In this document: piece by piece, positions 1 to 6,323 of the stretch
Layout: the number at the start of each line of letters is the position of its first letter
Position numbering within the stretch: position 1 is the stretch's first letter
Assembly (NCBI GenBank): GCA_021796055.1
Contig: JAJYOS010000409.1
Location: 1 to 6,323 of the forward strand
Length of the DNA: 6,323 bases
Origin: Bacteroidota bacterium
Lineage (GTDB): Bacteria > Bacteroidota > Kryptoniia > Kryptoniales > JAKASW01
Reading direction: 5' to 3'
Notes under the pieces: generated by a model
Seen by the model: only the letters and a program-made list of their open reading frames with translations
Database searches by the model: none
Told to the model about the DNA's origin: nothing
Translations under genes and position numbers: made by a program

Positions 1-1590
1 CGATGGTCTGTCGAAGAAACCGCCCCCTTTCTTATCTTCATAATCATCCAGCAGAACCTGACCAATCCTCTCCGCAGCAGCAAGGTGGTCGTCATTCCGC
101 ATCGCGTCAAACAGGTCGAGAAGGGCAATCCCGAAATAGACCTGGTCGTCGAGGAGCCCATGATAAACGATTGAGTTGCCAGACCACGCATGCGCCACTT
201 CACCTTTTTCGTCTATCATGTTTTTCGAGACAAATTCAGAAGCAGAGTACGCGGCCTCCAAGTATCTTTTCTCCTTCAGCGTGAGTGACGCCTCTACAAG
301 CGCGCTGATGGCCAGACCGTTTCTGTCCGCCAAAATGGTCGAGTCTATAAAAGGCGCTTTTCTAGCGGCACGCGCTTGTGCCATCTTCGCCTTCGCCGAT
401 TCCAGGAGACTCCTAACATCTTTTTCCGTGATCCCAGTTTCTGAAGCGATACTCGCGGGAGTTACCGCGATCCTAAGGACATTCCGCTCCGGGGATTCCT
501 GAATATCTTCAGGCAATTTTCTTATATCAAAATACGGGGCCGAAGCTTTGAACTCATCCTCAGTAAGTATCCGACGCGCCTCTTCCTCGGTCCAGGTCCA
601 GTAACTTCCGTCGTCATGAGGACCAACATCCGCGTCCTGGTGTGCGAAGAACGCTCCGCGCAGCTGGCGCATGACATTGATAATCCAGTCGGCTGTTTCC
701 CTCGCGATATTGCCATGAAGTTCGTTTTTCGTTACTTCGTAGTTTTTCAAATAGACCGACAAAAGAAGCGCGTTATCATAAAGCATTTTTTCAAAATGCG
801 GAACGTGCCAATACCGGTCGACAGAGTACCTGTGAAAGCCTCCTCCGATTTGATCATATACCCCGCCCTGAGCGATCCGATCCAAGGACACATCCACCGT
901 CTTTCGAAGGTTCGGATCACGAGTTCGTCCGACCTCTTCAGCGAGGAGACGCAGCATTGTAGCATTAAAGAACTTCGGAGCCGTCCCGAATCCGCCGAAT
1001 TCCGGGTCGAATTTGTCTACCGCCGATTTCACAATCGTGTCTATTATCTCCTCGTCTATCTTGCCGGCGCGAGAAGTCTTCGATTCAAACTCGCGAAGGT
1101 ACTGCATAACTTCGTCGGCGCTCTTCAGAACATCATCCCGCCTCTTGGCGTAAATATCAGCTATCTGCGGTAAGAGTGAAATAAGGCCGGGCCTCCCCTG
1201 CTGATCTGTTTTCGGGAAATAAGTACCGCCGTAGAACACCTTTCCGTCCGGAGTAAGGAATCCTGTCAATGGCCATCCCCCTCCGCCAGTGATCGCGCTG
1301 ACGCCGCTCTGGTACCTCGCGTCGACGTCGGGCATCTGGTCTCGGTCTACTTTAACCGGTATGAACAAACTGTTTATGAGTTCCGCCACTTGAGGATCAG
1401 TGTACGATTCATTATCCATCACGTGACACCAATGGCACCAGACCGCGCCGATATCCAAAAGGATCGGACGATCTAGTTCTCGCGCTAGCTTGAATACTTC
1501 TTCTGAATAAATCTGCCAATGAACAGGCTGGCGCGCAGCCTCCTTCAGATACGGACTCTCGCTTTCATTGAGTCGATTTCTAAGATCCAT
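1..1590 (-). CDS. Thioredoxin-fold / DUF255 protein, YyaL (SSP411, SPATA20) family, C-terminus beyond window
   Basis: The frame is open for 530 codons from ATG at 1590 to the left edge, so the C-terminus is missing; full family members are usually about 600-700 residues. An in-frame TGA lies upstream with no other ATG between. An AGGA at 1598-1601 sits 7 bases before the ATG. The N-terminal domain (about 1-165) is a DUF255 thioredoxin fold. It has the opening NRLNESESPYL, the C52-H-W-C55-H active site, the VDRDQMPDVD segment (81-90), the GGGGWPLT loop with a likely cis-Pro at 107, and YGGTYFPK (120-127). The rest resembles the (alpha/alpha)6-barrel part of the family: FDPEFGGFGTAPKF (194-207), YDQIGGGFHRY (245-255), WHVPHFEKMLYDNA (261-274), then QDADVG and YWTWTEEE. 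The biochemical role of the family is poorly known; a redox or sugar-epimerase-like activity has been suggested from fold alone. No signal peptide is visible, so it is probably cytoplasmic. It lies 64 bases after the permease on the same strand. Family assignment is firm; function is not. Confidence 0.93.
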   Translation of the reverse strand, partial: MDLRNRLNESESPYLKEAARQPVHWQIYSEEVFKLARELDRPILLDIGAVWCHWCHVMDNESYTDPQVAELINSLFIPVKVDRDQMPDVDARYQSGVSAITGGGGWPLTGFLTPDGKVFYGGTYFPKTDQQGRPGLISLLPQIADIYAKRRDDVLKSADEVMQYLREFESKTSRAGKIDEEIIDTIVKSAVDKFDPEFGGFGTAPKFFNATMLRLLAEEVGRTRDPNLRKTVDVSLDRIAQGGVYDQIGGGFHRYSVDRYWHVPHFEKMLYDNALLLSVYLKNYEVTKNELHGNIARETADWIINVMRQLRGAFFAHQDADVGPHDDGSYWTWTEEEARRILTEDEFKASAPYFDIRKLPEDIQESPERNVLRIAVTPASIASETGITEKDVRSLLESAKAKMAQARAARKAPFIDSTILADRNGLAISALVEASLTLKEKRYLEAAYSASEFVSKNMIDEKGEVAHAWSGNSIVYHGLLDDQVYFGIALLDLFDAMRNDDHLAAAERIGQVLLDDYEDKKGGGFFDRPS

Positions 1591-1619
1591 GTATATATCC
1601 TGATCGGTTAAAGTCGGGT

Positions 1620-1649
1620 ATCATATTGTAGTGCGAGTTTGATTCGCAA
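1620..1649 (-). promoter_or_regulatory. Possible weak sigma70-like promoter before the DUF255 gene
   Basis: Read on the minus strand, TTGCGA (1649-1644, four of six matches to TTGACA) is followed after 18 bases by TATGAT (1625-1620, five of six matches to TATAAT). Transcription would begin about 20-25 bases before the ATG at 1590, leaving room for the AGGA ribosome binding site. This is a match by eye in a short gap. The -35 half is weak and overlaps an inverted repeat. The gene could equally be read through from the permease. Confidence 0.25.
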
Positions 1650-1652
1650 ACT
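1636..1652 (-). other. Small inverted repeat just after the permease stop
   Basis: The minus-strand transcript would carry AGTTTG, a five-base loop CGAAT, then CAAACT: a perfect 6-bp stem starting two bases after the permease TAG. A second 5-bp stem, TGCGA with TCGCA (1648-1644 with 1636-1632, seven-base loop), shares bases with it, so only one of the two can form at a time. The stems are short, not GC-rich, and have no following T run, so this is not a convincing intrinsic terminator. It could be a weak pause or processing site, or chance. Confidence 0.3.
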
Positions 1653-1654
1653 TC

Positions 1655-3082
1655 CTAAGCGGCCATTCCGTTGCTTCTCAGTTCCACCTTATCGTCCGGG
1701 GTTCCGCTTCCGGGATTCTTGCGTTTCGCGTACCAGAAGATAGTAATGCCAATGGCCACAAAGAGTAGCGACCCGCCGAGAGTTTTCATGATGAAGATAA
1801 TCGGATTTCCGCCTGCTTCCGGTGGAAAGAGCGTTAGCACTATCGCAGTTATCGTTGTTATTTCACCTACCGCGCTCGCGCCAACTCTTAAGGCAAGCGC
1901 GCTCCTGCTTATTCCACCTGCCTCCCGCCTGAATATTCGAATCGACGCAAGGAAAATGTAAACGTACGGAATAAAGTAAACGATTATCGTCGCGTCGACG
2001 AGTACAAGGTATGCTTCTTCGGTAGAGGCCCCAACAAAACTCATGATTAAGAACAGCGTCGCGACCACTCCCTGGAATATCAAAGCAACATGCGGGGTTT
2101 TCCATTTAGGATGGACTTTGGCGAAGGTCTTTGGGAGAAAATTGTCTATACCCGTGACAAAGAGTATCCTGGCGCTTCCCGCGAGCCATGCGCCCGCCCC
2201 GCCGATGCCGGCTAGCGTTATAAGAAAGGCGCTGAGATTTGAAAGATATGCGAGGCCGGTCTTGAGTTCAAGCGCGTGAATAGACTCCACGAGCCCGGTG
2301 ACGATGTTAACATCTTTCGGCGCCAATCCTATCAGCAGCGAGATTGTGCCCACGAGGTAAACTACGACGATGGCAACGCCGGAAATGTAGGTCGCCTTCT
2401 GTATCGTCCTTCCGGCATCGACTATCTCCCCCGACATCACGGCGGCGAGTTCAAGCCCAGCGAGCGCGAAACACATACTAGACCAGAAGGAGACGGTCCC
2501 GTAATCGAACTTCGTCGGAAGGACGTTCAGTAGGGTGAAGTGAGTGGCCGATTTCCCGAGATGCACGATGATCGCGGCCAGTATCGCGAGAATCAGAATA
2601 GGCCCAAACGTCCCGATGGCTCCGATATTCTGCACCCACTTCCCAATCTTCACGCCGACGACATTGAAACCGATCGCTACCCAGAGGATAATGAGGCTTA
2701 CGACTGCAATGAAAATCTTGTTCGACGCCAGCCATGATGAACCGGGTATGATAAAGGCTGCTATTGCGGCGACAGAAATTAGGAGTGAAGGATAATAGAC
2801 CAGGTTATTTGCCCAATAGCACCACCCCGCGACGAATCCATGGAACTCTCCAAACTCTATCTTTGCCCATTCGTAGACTCCTCCTTCGACCGGATGCTTC
2901 TTGCTGAGGTAAATCACGGCGACGGCCTGCGGGAGAAAGAAAAGAACGAGGGCGAGCAACCAAAGAGAAATAGAACTCGGCCCCGTCGAAGCTGCGATTG
3001 ATATCCACCTGATGCCGACTATGGCGACGACATTGAATAGAACTATATCCCTGACTTTCAGTGCCCGAAGAAGGTCTGTCAA
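1655..3082 (-). CDS. APC-superfamily amino acid permease
   Basis: This is an inner-membrane secondary transporter of about 475 residues and probably 12 membrane helices, typical of the amino acid-polyamine-organocation (APC) superfamily. Family marks in order are: VRDIVLFNVVAIVGIRW in helix 1 (about residues 10-26); the HPVEGGVYEWAK segment after helix 2 (the P-x-E-G-G-x-Y motif, about 63-74); GFVAGWCYWANN at helix 3; ALAGLELAAVMSGEIVDAGR around helix 6; and GSARILFVTGIDNFLPK followed by HPKWKTPHVAL in the helix 8-9 loop. The C-terminus ends in a short basic and polar cytoplasmic tail. The substrate cannot be read from sequence; an amino acid or related amine is expected, as a symporter or exchanger. 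I place the start at TTG 3082 because GAGGTGAT lies six bases upstream (3089-3096). A longer reading from TTG 3121 adds 13 mostly basic residues but has no good ribosome binding site. The gene follows the ABC exporter on the same strand and ends 64 bases before the DUF255 gene. Family firm, substrate unknown. Confidence 0.92.
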   Translation of the reverse strand: MTDLLRALKVRDIVLFNVVAIVGIRWISIAASTGPSSISLWLLALVLFFLPQAVAVIYLSKKHPVEGGVYEWAKIEFGEFHGFVAGWCYWANNLVYYPSLLISVAAIAAFIIPGSSWLASNKIFIAVVSLIILWVAIGFNVVGVKIGKWVQNIGAIGTFGPILILAILAAIIVHLGKSATHFTLLNVLPTKFDYGTVSFWSSMCFALAGLELAAVMSGEIVDAGRTIQKATYISGVAIVVVYLVGTISLLIGLAPKDVNIVTGLVESIHALELKTGLAYLSNLSAFLITLAGIGGAGAWLAGSARILFVTGIDNFLPKTFAKVHPKWKTPHVALIFQGVVATLFLIMSFVGASTEEAYLVLVDATIIVYFIPYVYIFLASIRIFRREAGGISRSALALRVGASAVGEITTITAIVLTLFPPEAGGNPIIFIMKTLGGSLLFVAIGITIFWYAKRKNPGSGTPDDKVELRSNGMAA

Positions 3083-3088
3083 CTGGTA

Positions 3089-3096
3089 ATCACCTC
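3089..3096 (-). promoter_or_regulatory. Strong Shine-Dalgarno site that decides the permease start
   Basis: The minus strand reads GAGGTGAT, an eight-base match to the anti-Shine-Dalgarno complement at the end of 16S rRNA. It sits six bases before TTG at 3082. Because it lies inside the longer open frame that begins at TTG 3121, it argues that the longer N-terminus is not the main product. The shorter protein begins MTDLLRALKVRDIVLFN, which fits the usual short lead into helix 1 of this permease group. Confidence 0.65.
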
Positions 3097-3147
3097 TTTT
3101 CAGGCGAGCCTTTTTCGTCAAAGCGGCGCTTGCAAGCTGATCGCATT

Positions 3148-5028
3148 TCAGTCACTGAACTGCATCTCGTAAAGCTTCTTATACAATCCGCCCCTCTTTC
3201 GGAGGAGCTCTTCATGTTTCCCGGATTGAACGATCTCGCCGCCGCTTATGACAATTATCCTGTCTGCATGCTTAATCGTCGATAGCCTATGCGCTATCAC
3301 GAGTGAAGTCCTGTTCTGCATCAGTCTTTCAATCGCTTCCTGTACCAGTAACTCCGATTCCGAATCGAGCGCTGAAGTTGCCTCATCGAATATCATGATC
3401 GGCGGATTCTTCAGAAGCGCCCTCGCGATTGAAATGCGTTGTCGCTGTCCGCCGGAGAGTTTCGTGCCGCGTTCTCCAATTACCGTGTTATAACCTTTAG
3501 GAAGTTGCATGATAAAATCGTGCGCGTTACCCGCCTTCGCGGCCTCCTCGAGTTTTTCCGTCGGACAGTCGGCAAGACCATAGGCAATATTGTTTTTCAC
3601 GGTGTCGTTGAAAAGGATTGTCTCCTGCGAAACAATTCCAATCAGGGCACGGAGACTTTTCGTTTGCACACTCCTTATGTCCCGGCTATCGATAGAAACG
3701 GCGCCCTTTGTCGGATCATAGAACCTTGGTATCAGGTCGATGAGCGTCGACTTGCCTCCGCCGGAAGGTCCGACTATCGCGAGAACTTCCCCCTTTTTCA
3801 CAGAGAAGTTAATATCCTTAAGGACGAATTCATCGGCCGTAGTTTTCAATTCCCCGATCTTCGATTGAGGATAGCTGAACCAAACGTTCTCAAATTTTAT
3901 TTCACGGTCAAAATCTCTGAGCTCCACCGCGTCCGGAGGCTCAGGGAGCTTCCCCTCTTCATCAAGGACATCAAATATCCTCTTCCCCGCGGCGGCAGAT
4001 TCCTGTATGCGGTTGCTGACAGTGGTCAATTCCTTCGCCGGCGGCATAATCTGAAAAATCGCAAAAAGAAATCCCATGAACTCGCTCGGCGAAAGCGCTC
4101 CCGATTGAAGCACCTGCATGCCGCCGTAATAAATTATCACACCGCCGGCAAGCACCGACAGAAACTCCGTAATCGGTGAAGCGAGGTTCCTGATCTGCGT
4201 AATTTTAAGAAGCGACCGAAAATAACTCTGCGTGTTGTCCTCGAACCTGGAGATCTCAAAATCCTCCATACCGAACGCCCGGACGATCTTCATCCCGCTA
4301 ATCGTCTCCTGCAGGGTCGAGGTGATATCCGCCATTCTGCGCTGAGAGGTGTCGCTCTCCTTATACAGCCGCATGCCAATCCTGCTTATTATCAGGAGCG
4401 CGAACGGAGTGACAAGAAACGCAATGAGCGTCAACTTCCAACTGATCGAAATCGCAATTATGAGAAAGACAACTATCATCAATGGATCTCTCACCATGGT
4501 GACGAAGCTCGCCGATATACCGCTGTTGATAACGGTAACGTCGTTGGTGATTCTGGAAATGAGCGTTCCCGTCCGTTCGTTGGTGAAATAACCAATGGAT
4601 AATTCTTGCAATTTACGATATAAATCGTTCCTGATATCTCGCATAAGTCCCTGTTCCACGAATGCCATCAGATAAGCCTGGACGTAACCGAAAATATTCT
4701 TCAGAAAGAAAGACACGACTATCACAAAGCATATTTTGAAAAGCGCCTCTGACTTTGTGCCGCCGAAAACAAAACTATTGAATACGTTCGCGACGCTGGC
4801 CTTCAATTGCTCCAGTAGACCCGATGAAGCGGGAAGACTCATCGGCTGCGGAGCACCCTGGTTGAATAGAGTGTCGAGGAGCGGAATCGTCAGGTAGATC
4901 GAGGCACCTGAAAAAAGCGAGAAGAATATCGTGGAGATTATCGAACCGGTAAGAAAGCGTTTGTATGGCTTGACGTAACGAAGCAGCCTGAGGTATATCT
5001 TAAACGAGTTATCTTTTCGCGCGGGCAT
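3148..5028 (-). CDS. MsbA-like ABC exporter, fused permease and ATPase half-transporter
   Basis: This 626-residue protein joins a six-helix type I exporter membrane domain (about 20-350) to one ATP-binding domain (about 376-626) and should work as a homodimer in the inner membrane. ATPase motifs: A-loop Tyr386, Walker A GPSGGGKS (420-427), Q-loop Gln468, signature LSGGQ (524-528), Walker B IMIFDE with Asp548 and catalytic Glu549, D-loop SALD (552-555) and switch His580 in QNRTSLVIAHRLSTI, a stretch close to MsbA. All catalytic residues are present. The membrane part carries the exporter segments YFTNERTGTLISRITND (147-163) and ETISGMKIVRAFGME (241-255). MsbA flips lipid A-core across the inner membrane; here a lipid-linked glycan substrate is inferred from the neighbour, because exporters of this family also move drugs and peptides. 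At 626 residues it is longer than the roughly 580 of E. coli MsbA, with extra sequence between helices 1 and 2 (about 55-95) and after the A-loop (about 387-400). ATG 5028 lies within the 3' end of the glycosyltransferase gene, a 20-base overlap that suggests translational coupling; GGGA lies 8 bases upstream of the ATG. Confidence 0.94.
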   Translation of the reverse strand: MPARKDNSFKIYLRLLRYVKPYKRFLTGSIISTIFFSLFSGASIYLTIPLLDTLFNQGAPQPMSLPASSGLLEQLKASVANVFNSFVFGGTKSEALFKICFVIVVSFFLKNIFGYVQAYLMAFVEQGLMRDIRNDLYRKLQELSIGYFTNERTGTLISRITNDVTVINSGISASFVTMVRDPLMIVVFLIIAISISWKLTLIAFLVTPFALLIISRIGMRLYKESDTSQRRMADITSTLQETISGMKIVRAFGMEDFEISRFEDNTQSYFRSLLKITQIRNLASPITEFLSVLAGGVIIYYGGMQVLQSGALSPSEFMGFLFAIFQIMPPAKELTTVSNRIQESAAAGKRIFDVLDEEGKLPEPPDAVELRDFDREIKFENVWFSYPQSKIGELKTTADEFVLKDINFSVKKGEVLAIVGPSGGGKSTLIDLIPRFYDPTKGAVSIDSRDIRSVQTKSLRALIGIVSQETILFNDTVKNNIAYGLADCPTEKLEEAAKAGNAHDFIMQLPKGYNTVIGERGTKLSGGQRQRISIARALLKNPPIMIFDEATSALDSESELLVQEAIERLMQNRTSLVIAHRLSTIKHADRIIVISGGEIVQSGKHEELLRKRGGLYKKLYEMQFSD

Positions 5029-5767
5029 TCTGGATTTCCCAAATTTTCATGTAGACCTGTGTCTTTGTGATCGCGTGTATTATCGAAACCATAAGCCCGT
5101 GAACGCCGTCTGTGAAACCGCGTCGGATGACAAAATGCTGAAAGAACGCCCACATAGGCTTGAAAAATATTTTCGGACCTGTAACTCTGATCCTTCCCGC
5201 TTTCTCTTCAGCCTCGAGTGTCGAGTACTCGTTTATCTTCTGGAGCGTCGATACGATGGATGTGTGGGTATAATGAATAAGCTCACCCTTAAGATAATCC
5301 CGCTTCCCATCGACGAAAAAGCCCTCATGCACTCGCCTTGAAGTAAGAGTCGTCTTCGATTTCCTGAACAACCTAAGCTGATAATCCGGCGACCAACCGC
5401 AGCTTCTTATAACTTTGTTAAGGAAATAATTCCGCCGCGGAATAAAAAATCCGTCCGCTTTTGAGAAATCGAGCGACTTCAACTCATCAAGGAGTTCCGA
5501 CGAAACACGCTCGTCGGCGTCGAGACTCAGCACCCACTCGTTACTAGCCTTCTCCAGCGAGTAGTTTTTTTGCGATGCGTAACCTTCCCAATTCCGAATG
5601 AAAACCTTGTCCGTATATCTCTTCGCTATCTCTACCGTTCTGTCTGTGCTCTCAGAATTAACCACGACGATCTCGTCGGCCCAGCGGACGCTTTCGAGAC
5701 AGTCGGCAATGTTCTTCTCTTCGCTCCCGGCAATGATTATCGCGGAGATCTTCTCCATTACAAACAT
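5009..5767 (-). CDS. Glycosyltransferase family 2, WaaE/KdtX-like, envelope glycan synthesis
   Basis: This 252-residue enzyme has a GT-A fold and transfers a sugar from a nucleotide-sugar to an acceptor. The N-terminal strand ISAIIIAGSEEKNI (7-20) and ADEIVVVNSESTDRT (30-44) form the nucleotide-binding part. SLDADERV (81-88) holds the metal-binding D-x-D (Asp83, Asp85) and is the hallmark of the WaaE/KdtX-like group. RVHEGFF (145-151) and the LIHYTHTS segment (163-170) match the later conserved part of that group. The C-terminal 50 residues are basic and aromatic, with FFKPMWAFFQHFVIRRG, and likely associate with the inner face of the membrane. WaaE in enterobacteria adds glucose to core heptose I; the sugar and acceptor here cannot be stated. 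ATG 5767 is preceded at once by in-frame TAA, so the start is either this ATG or the one at 5758; neither has a strong ribosome binding site. It follows leuS by 49 bases and overlaps the exporter gene by 20, which supports a joint role in building and exporting a glycolipid. Confidence 0.92.
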   Translation of the reverse strand: MFVMEKISAIIIAGSEEKNIADCLESVRWADEIVVVNSESTDRTVEIAKRYTDKVFIRNWEGYASQKNYSLEKASNEWVLSLDADERVSSELLDELKSLDFSKADGFFIPRRNYFLNKVIRSCGWSPDYQLRLFRKSKTTLTSRRVHEGFFVDGKRDYLKGELIHYTHTSIVSTLQKINEYSTLEAEEKAGRIRVTGPKIFFKPMWAFFQHFVIRRGFTDGVHGLMVSIIHAITKTQVYMKIWEIQNARAKR

Positions 5768-5816
5768 CCATTACCGCGACAGCAGGATACATTACGCACT
5801 CGCTCGGCCGTCACCA

Positions 5817-6323
5817 TCAGCCAACCACGTAGTTTACAATCTTGTTCGGAACCACTATGGACTTCAGTATCTTCTTCCCTTCGAGGTGCTTGCTGACGTT
5901 CTCATCTCTTTCCGCAATTGATTTGATTTCAGCTTCAGTCGAGTTGATAGGCACGTTCAGCTTCGCCCGCACCTTTCCGTTCACCTGCACCACGATTGTC
6001 ACGCTTTCCTCGGCGATCGCGGTCTGGTCGTATGTTACCCATTTCTCCGAAGAGAAGATGGTGGGCTTGCCGCCGCGCATCTCGTTCAATTCTTCAGACA
6101 AATGCGGCGCAAAAGGGGCCAGGAGGATGTTTATCTGACGGAGCACGTGCGCTTGAAGCCCATGCCCCACACTGCTTCCCTCGTCGGCAAGAATCTGAGT
6201 GTAGGTATTCATGAATTCCATCTGAGCGGCGATAGCGGTGTTAAATCTAAAATGGTCGAGATCTTCTGTCACCTTCTTGATAAGCTGGTTCAGCTTCCTG
6301 TACACTGTCCGCTCGCTCTCGTT
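5817..6323 (-). CDS. leuS: Leucyl-tRNA synthetase, C-terminal part (5' end beyond window)
   Basis: The frame is open from the right edge to TGA at 5819-5817, giving the last 168 residues of a protein that is usually about 800-950. The enzyme charges tRNA-Leu with leucine in the cytoplasm. The visible part begins in the anticodon-binding helical domain: IKKVTEDLDHFRFNTAIAA, then LLAPFAPHLSEELNE. It continues into the small C-terminal domain with VVQVNGKVRAKLNVP and ends with GKKILKSIVVPNKIVNYVVG. These stretches match class I leucyl-tRNA synthetases of the bacterial type closely. The catalytic HIGH and KMSKS motifs and the editing domain lie outside the window and cannot be checked. In the frame the codon at 6305 is GTG for an internal valine, not a start, because coding continues upstream as NESERT. 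It is the first gene of the visible series and no clear terminator separates it from the glycosyltransferase. Confidence 0.95.
   Translation of the reverse strand, partial: NESERTVYRKLNQLIKKVTEDLDHFRFNTAIAAQMEFMNTYTQILADEGSSVGHGLQAHVLRQINILLAPFAPHLSEELNEMRGGKPTIFSSEKWVTYDQTAIAEESVTIVVQVNGKVRAKLNVPINSTEAEIKSIAERDENVSKHLEGKKILKSIVVPNKIVNYVVG

Noticed and set aside
616..1173. A plus-strand open frame of 185 codons antisense to the DUF255 gene
   Set aside because: The minus strand here encodes well-conserved family motifs, so the plus-strand frame is a shadow of that coding sequence.
3128..3137. Perfect 10-base palindrome GCTTGCAAGC between the exporter and the permease
   Set aside because: It is too short to call an operator without a second copy or a known regulator, and it has no loop or T run to act as a terminator.
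3439..4179. A long plus-strand open frame of 246 codons antisense to the ABC exporter
   Set aside because: It lies wholly within the exporter gene, gives a low-complexity arginine-rich protein with no recognisable domain, and has no gene-like context. It is explained by the codon use of the opposite strand.
5756..5795. GTAATG present three times on the minus strand around the glycosyltransferase start (at 5795-5790, 5774-5769 and 5761-5756)
   Set aside because: The spacings are uneven (21 and 13 bases) and each copy is only six bases. Two of the ATGs are out of frame or embedded, so chance is the simpler explanation.
5768..5816. Searched the leuS-glycosyltransferase gap for a terminator or promoter
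   Set aside because: Only a CGGCCG palindrome is present; no stem followed by a T run and no paired -35/-10 elements were convincing.

Overview
The window reads as one strand of ordinary bacterial chromosome. Five protein genes lie head to tail on the minus strand and fill almost all of it. In order of transcription, from high to low coordinates, they are: the C-terminal end of leucyl-tRNA synthetase (cut by the right edge), a family 2 glycosyltransferase of the WaaE/KdtX type, an MsbA-like ABC exporter half-transporter, an APC-superfamily amino acid permease, and a thioredoxin-fold/DUF255 protein of the YyaL (SSP411, SPATA20) family (cut by the left edge). No RNA genes, mobile elements, CRISPR arrays or long repeats were seen, and no gap between genes exceeds about 65 bases.

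The host is most likely a Gram-negative bacterium. A lipid-flippase-type ABC exporter overlaps a glycosyltransferase that resembles enzymes of the lipopolysaccharide core, and this pairing fits an outer membrane. Base composition looks close to half G+C, and the standard genetic code reads through all five genes. The protein flavour reminds me of the Bacteroidota/Chlorobiota/Ignavibacteriota or Acidobacteriota side of the tree, but this is an impression and not a demonstrated assignment. One start appears to use a strong Shine-Dalgarno sequence with TTG.

Layout: 6323-5817 leuS 3' end; 49 bases without an evident terminator; 5767-5009 glycosyltransferase; a 20-base overlap; 5028-3148 ABC exporter; a 65-base leader holding a strong ribosome binding site; 3082-1655 permease; a 64-base gap with a small inverted repeat and a weak promoter-like sequence; 1590-1 DUF255 protein. 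The tight spacing suggests the first three or four genes can be co-transcribed. The glycosyltransferase and the exporter plausibly work together on envelope glycolipid (lipid A-core or a similar lipid). leuS, the permease and the DUF255 gene have no obvious shared pathway with them and may simply be neighbours.

I found no previously undescribed system here. The findings are modest: a start-site correction, sequence departures in three proteins, and small intergenic structures.
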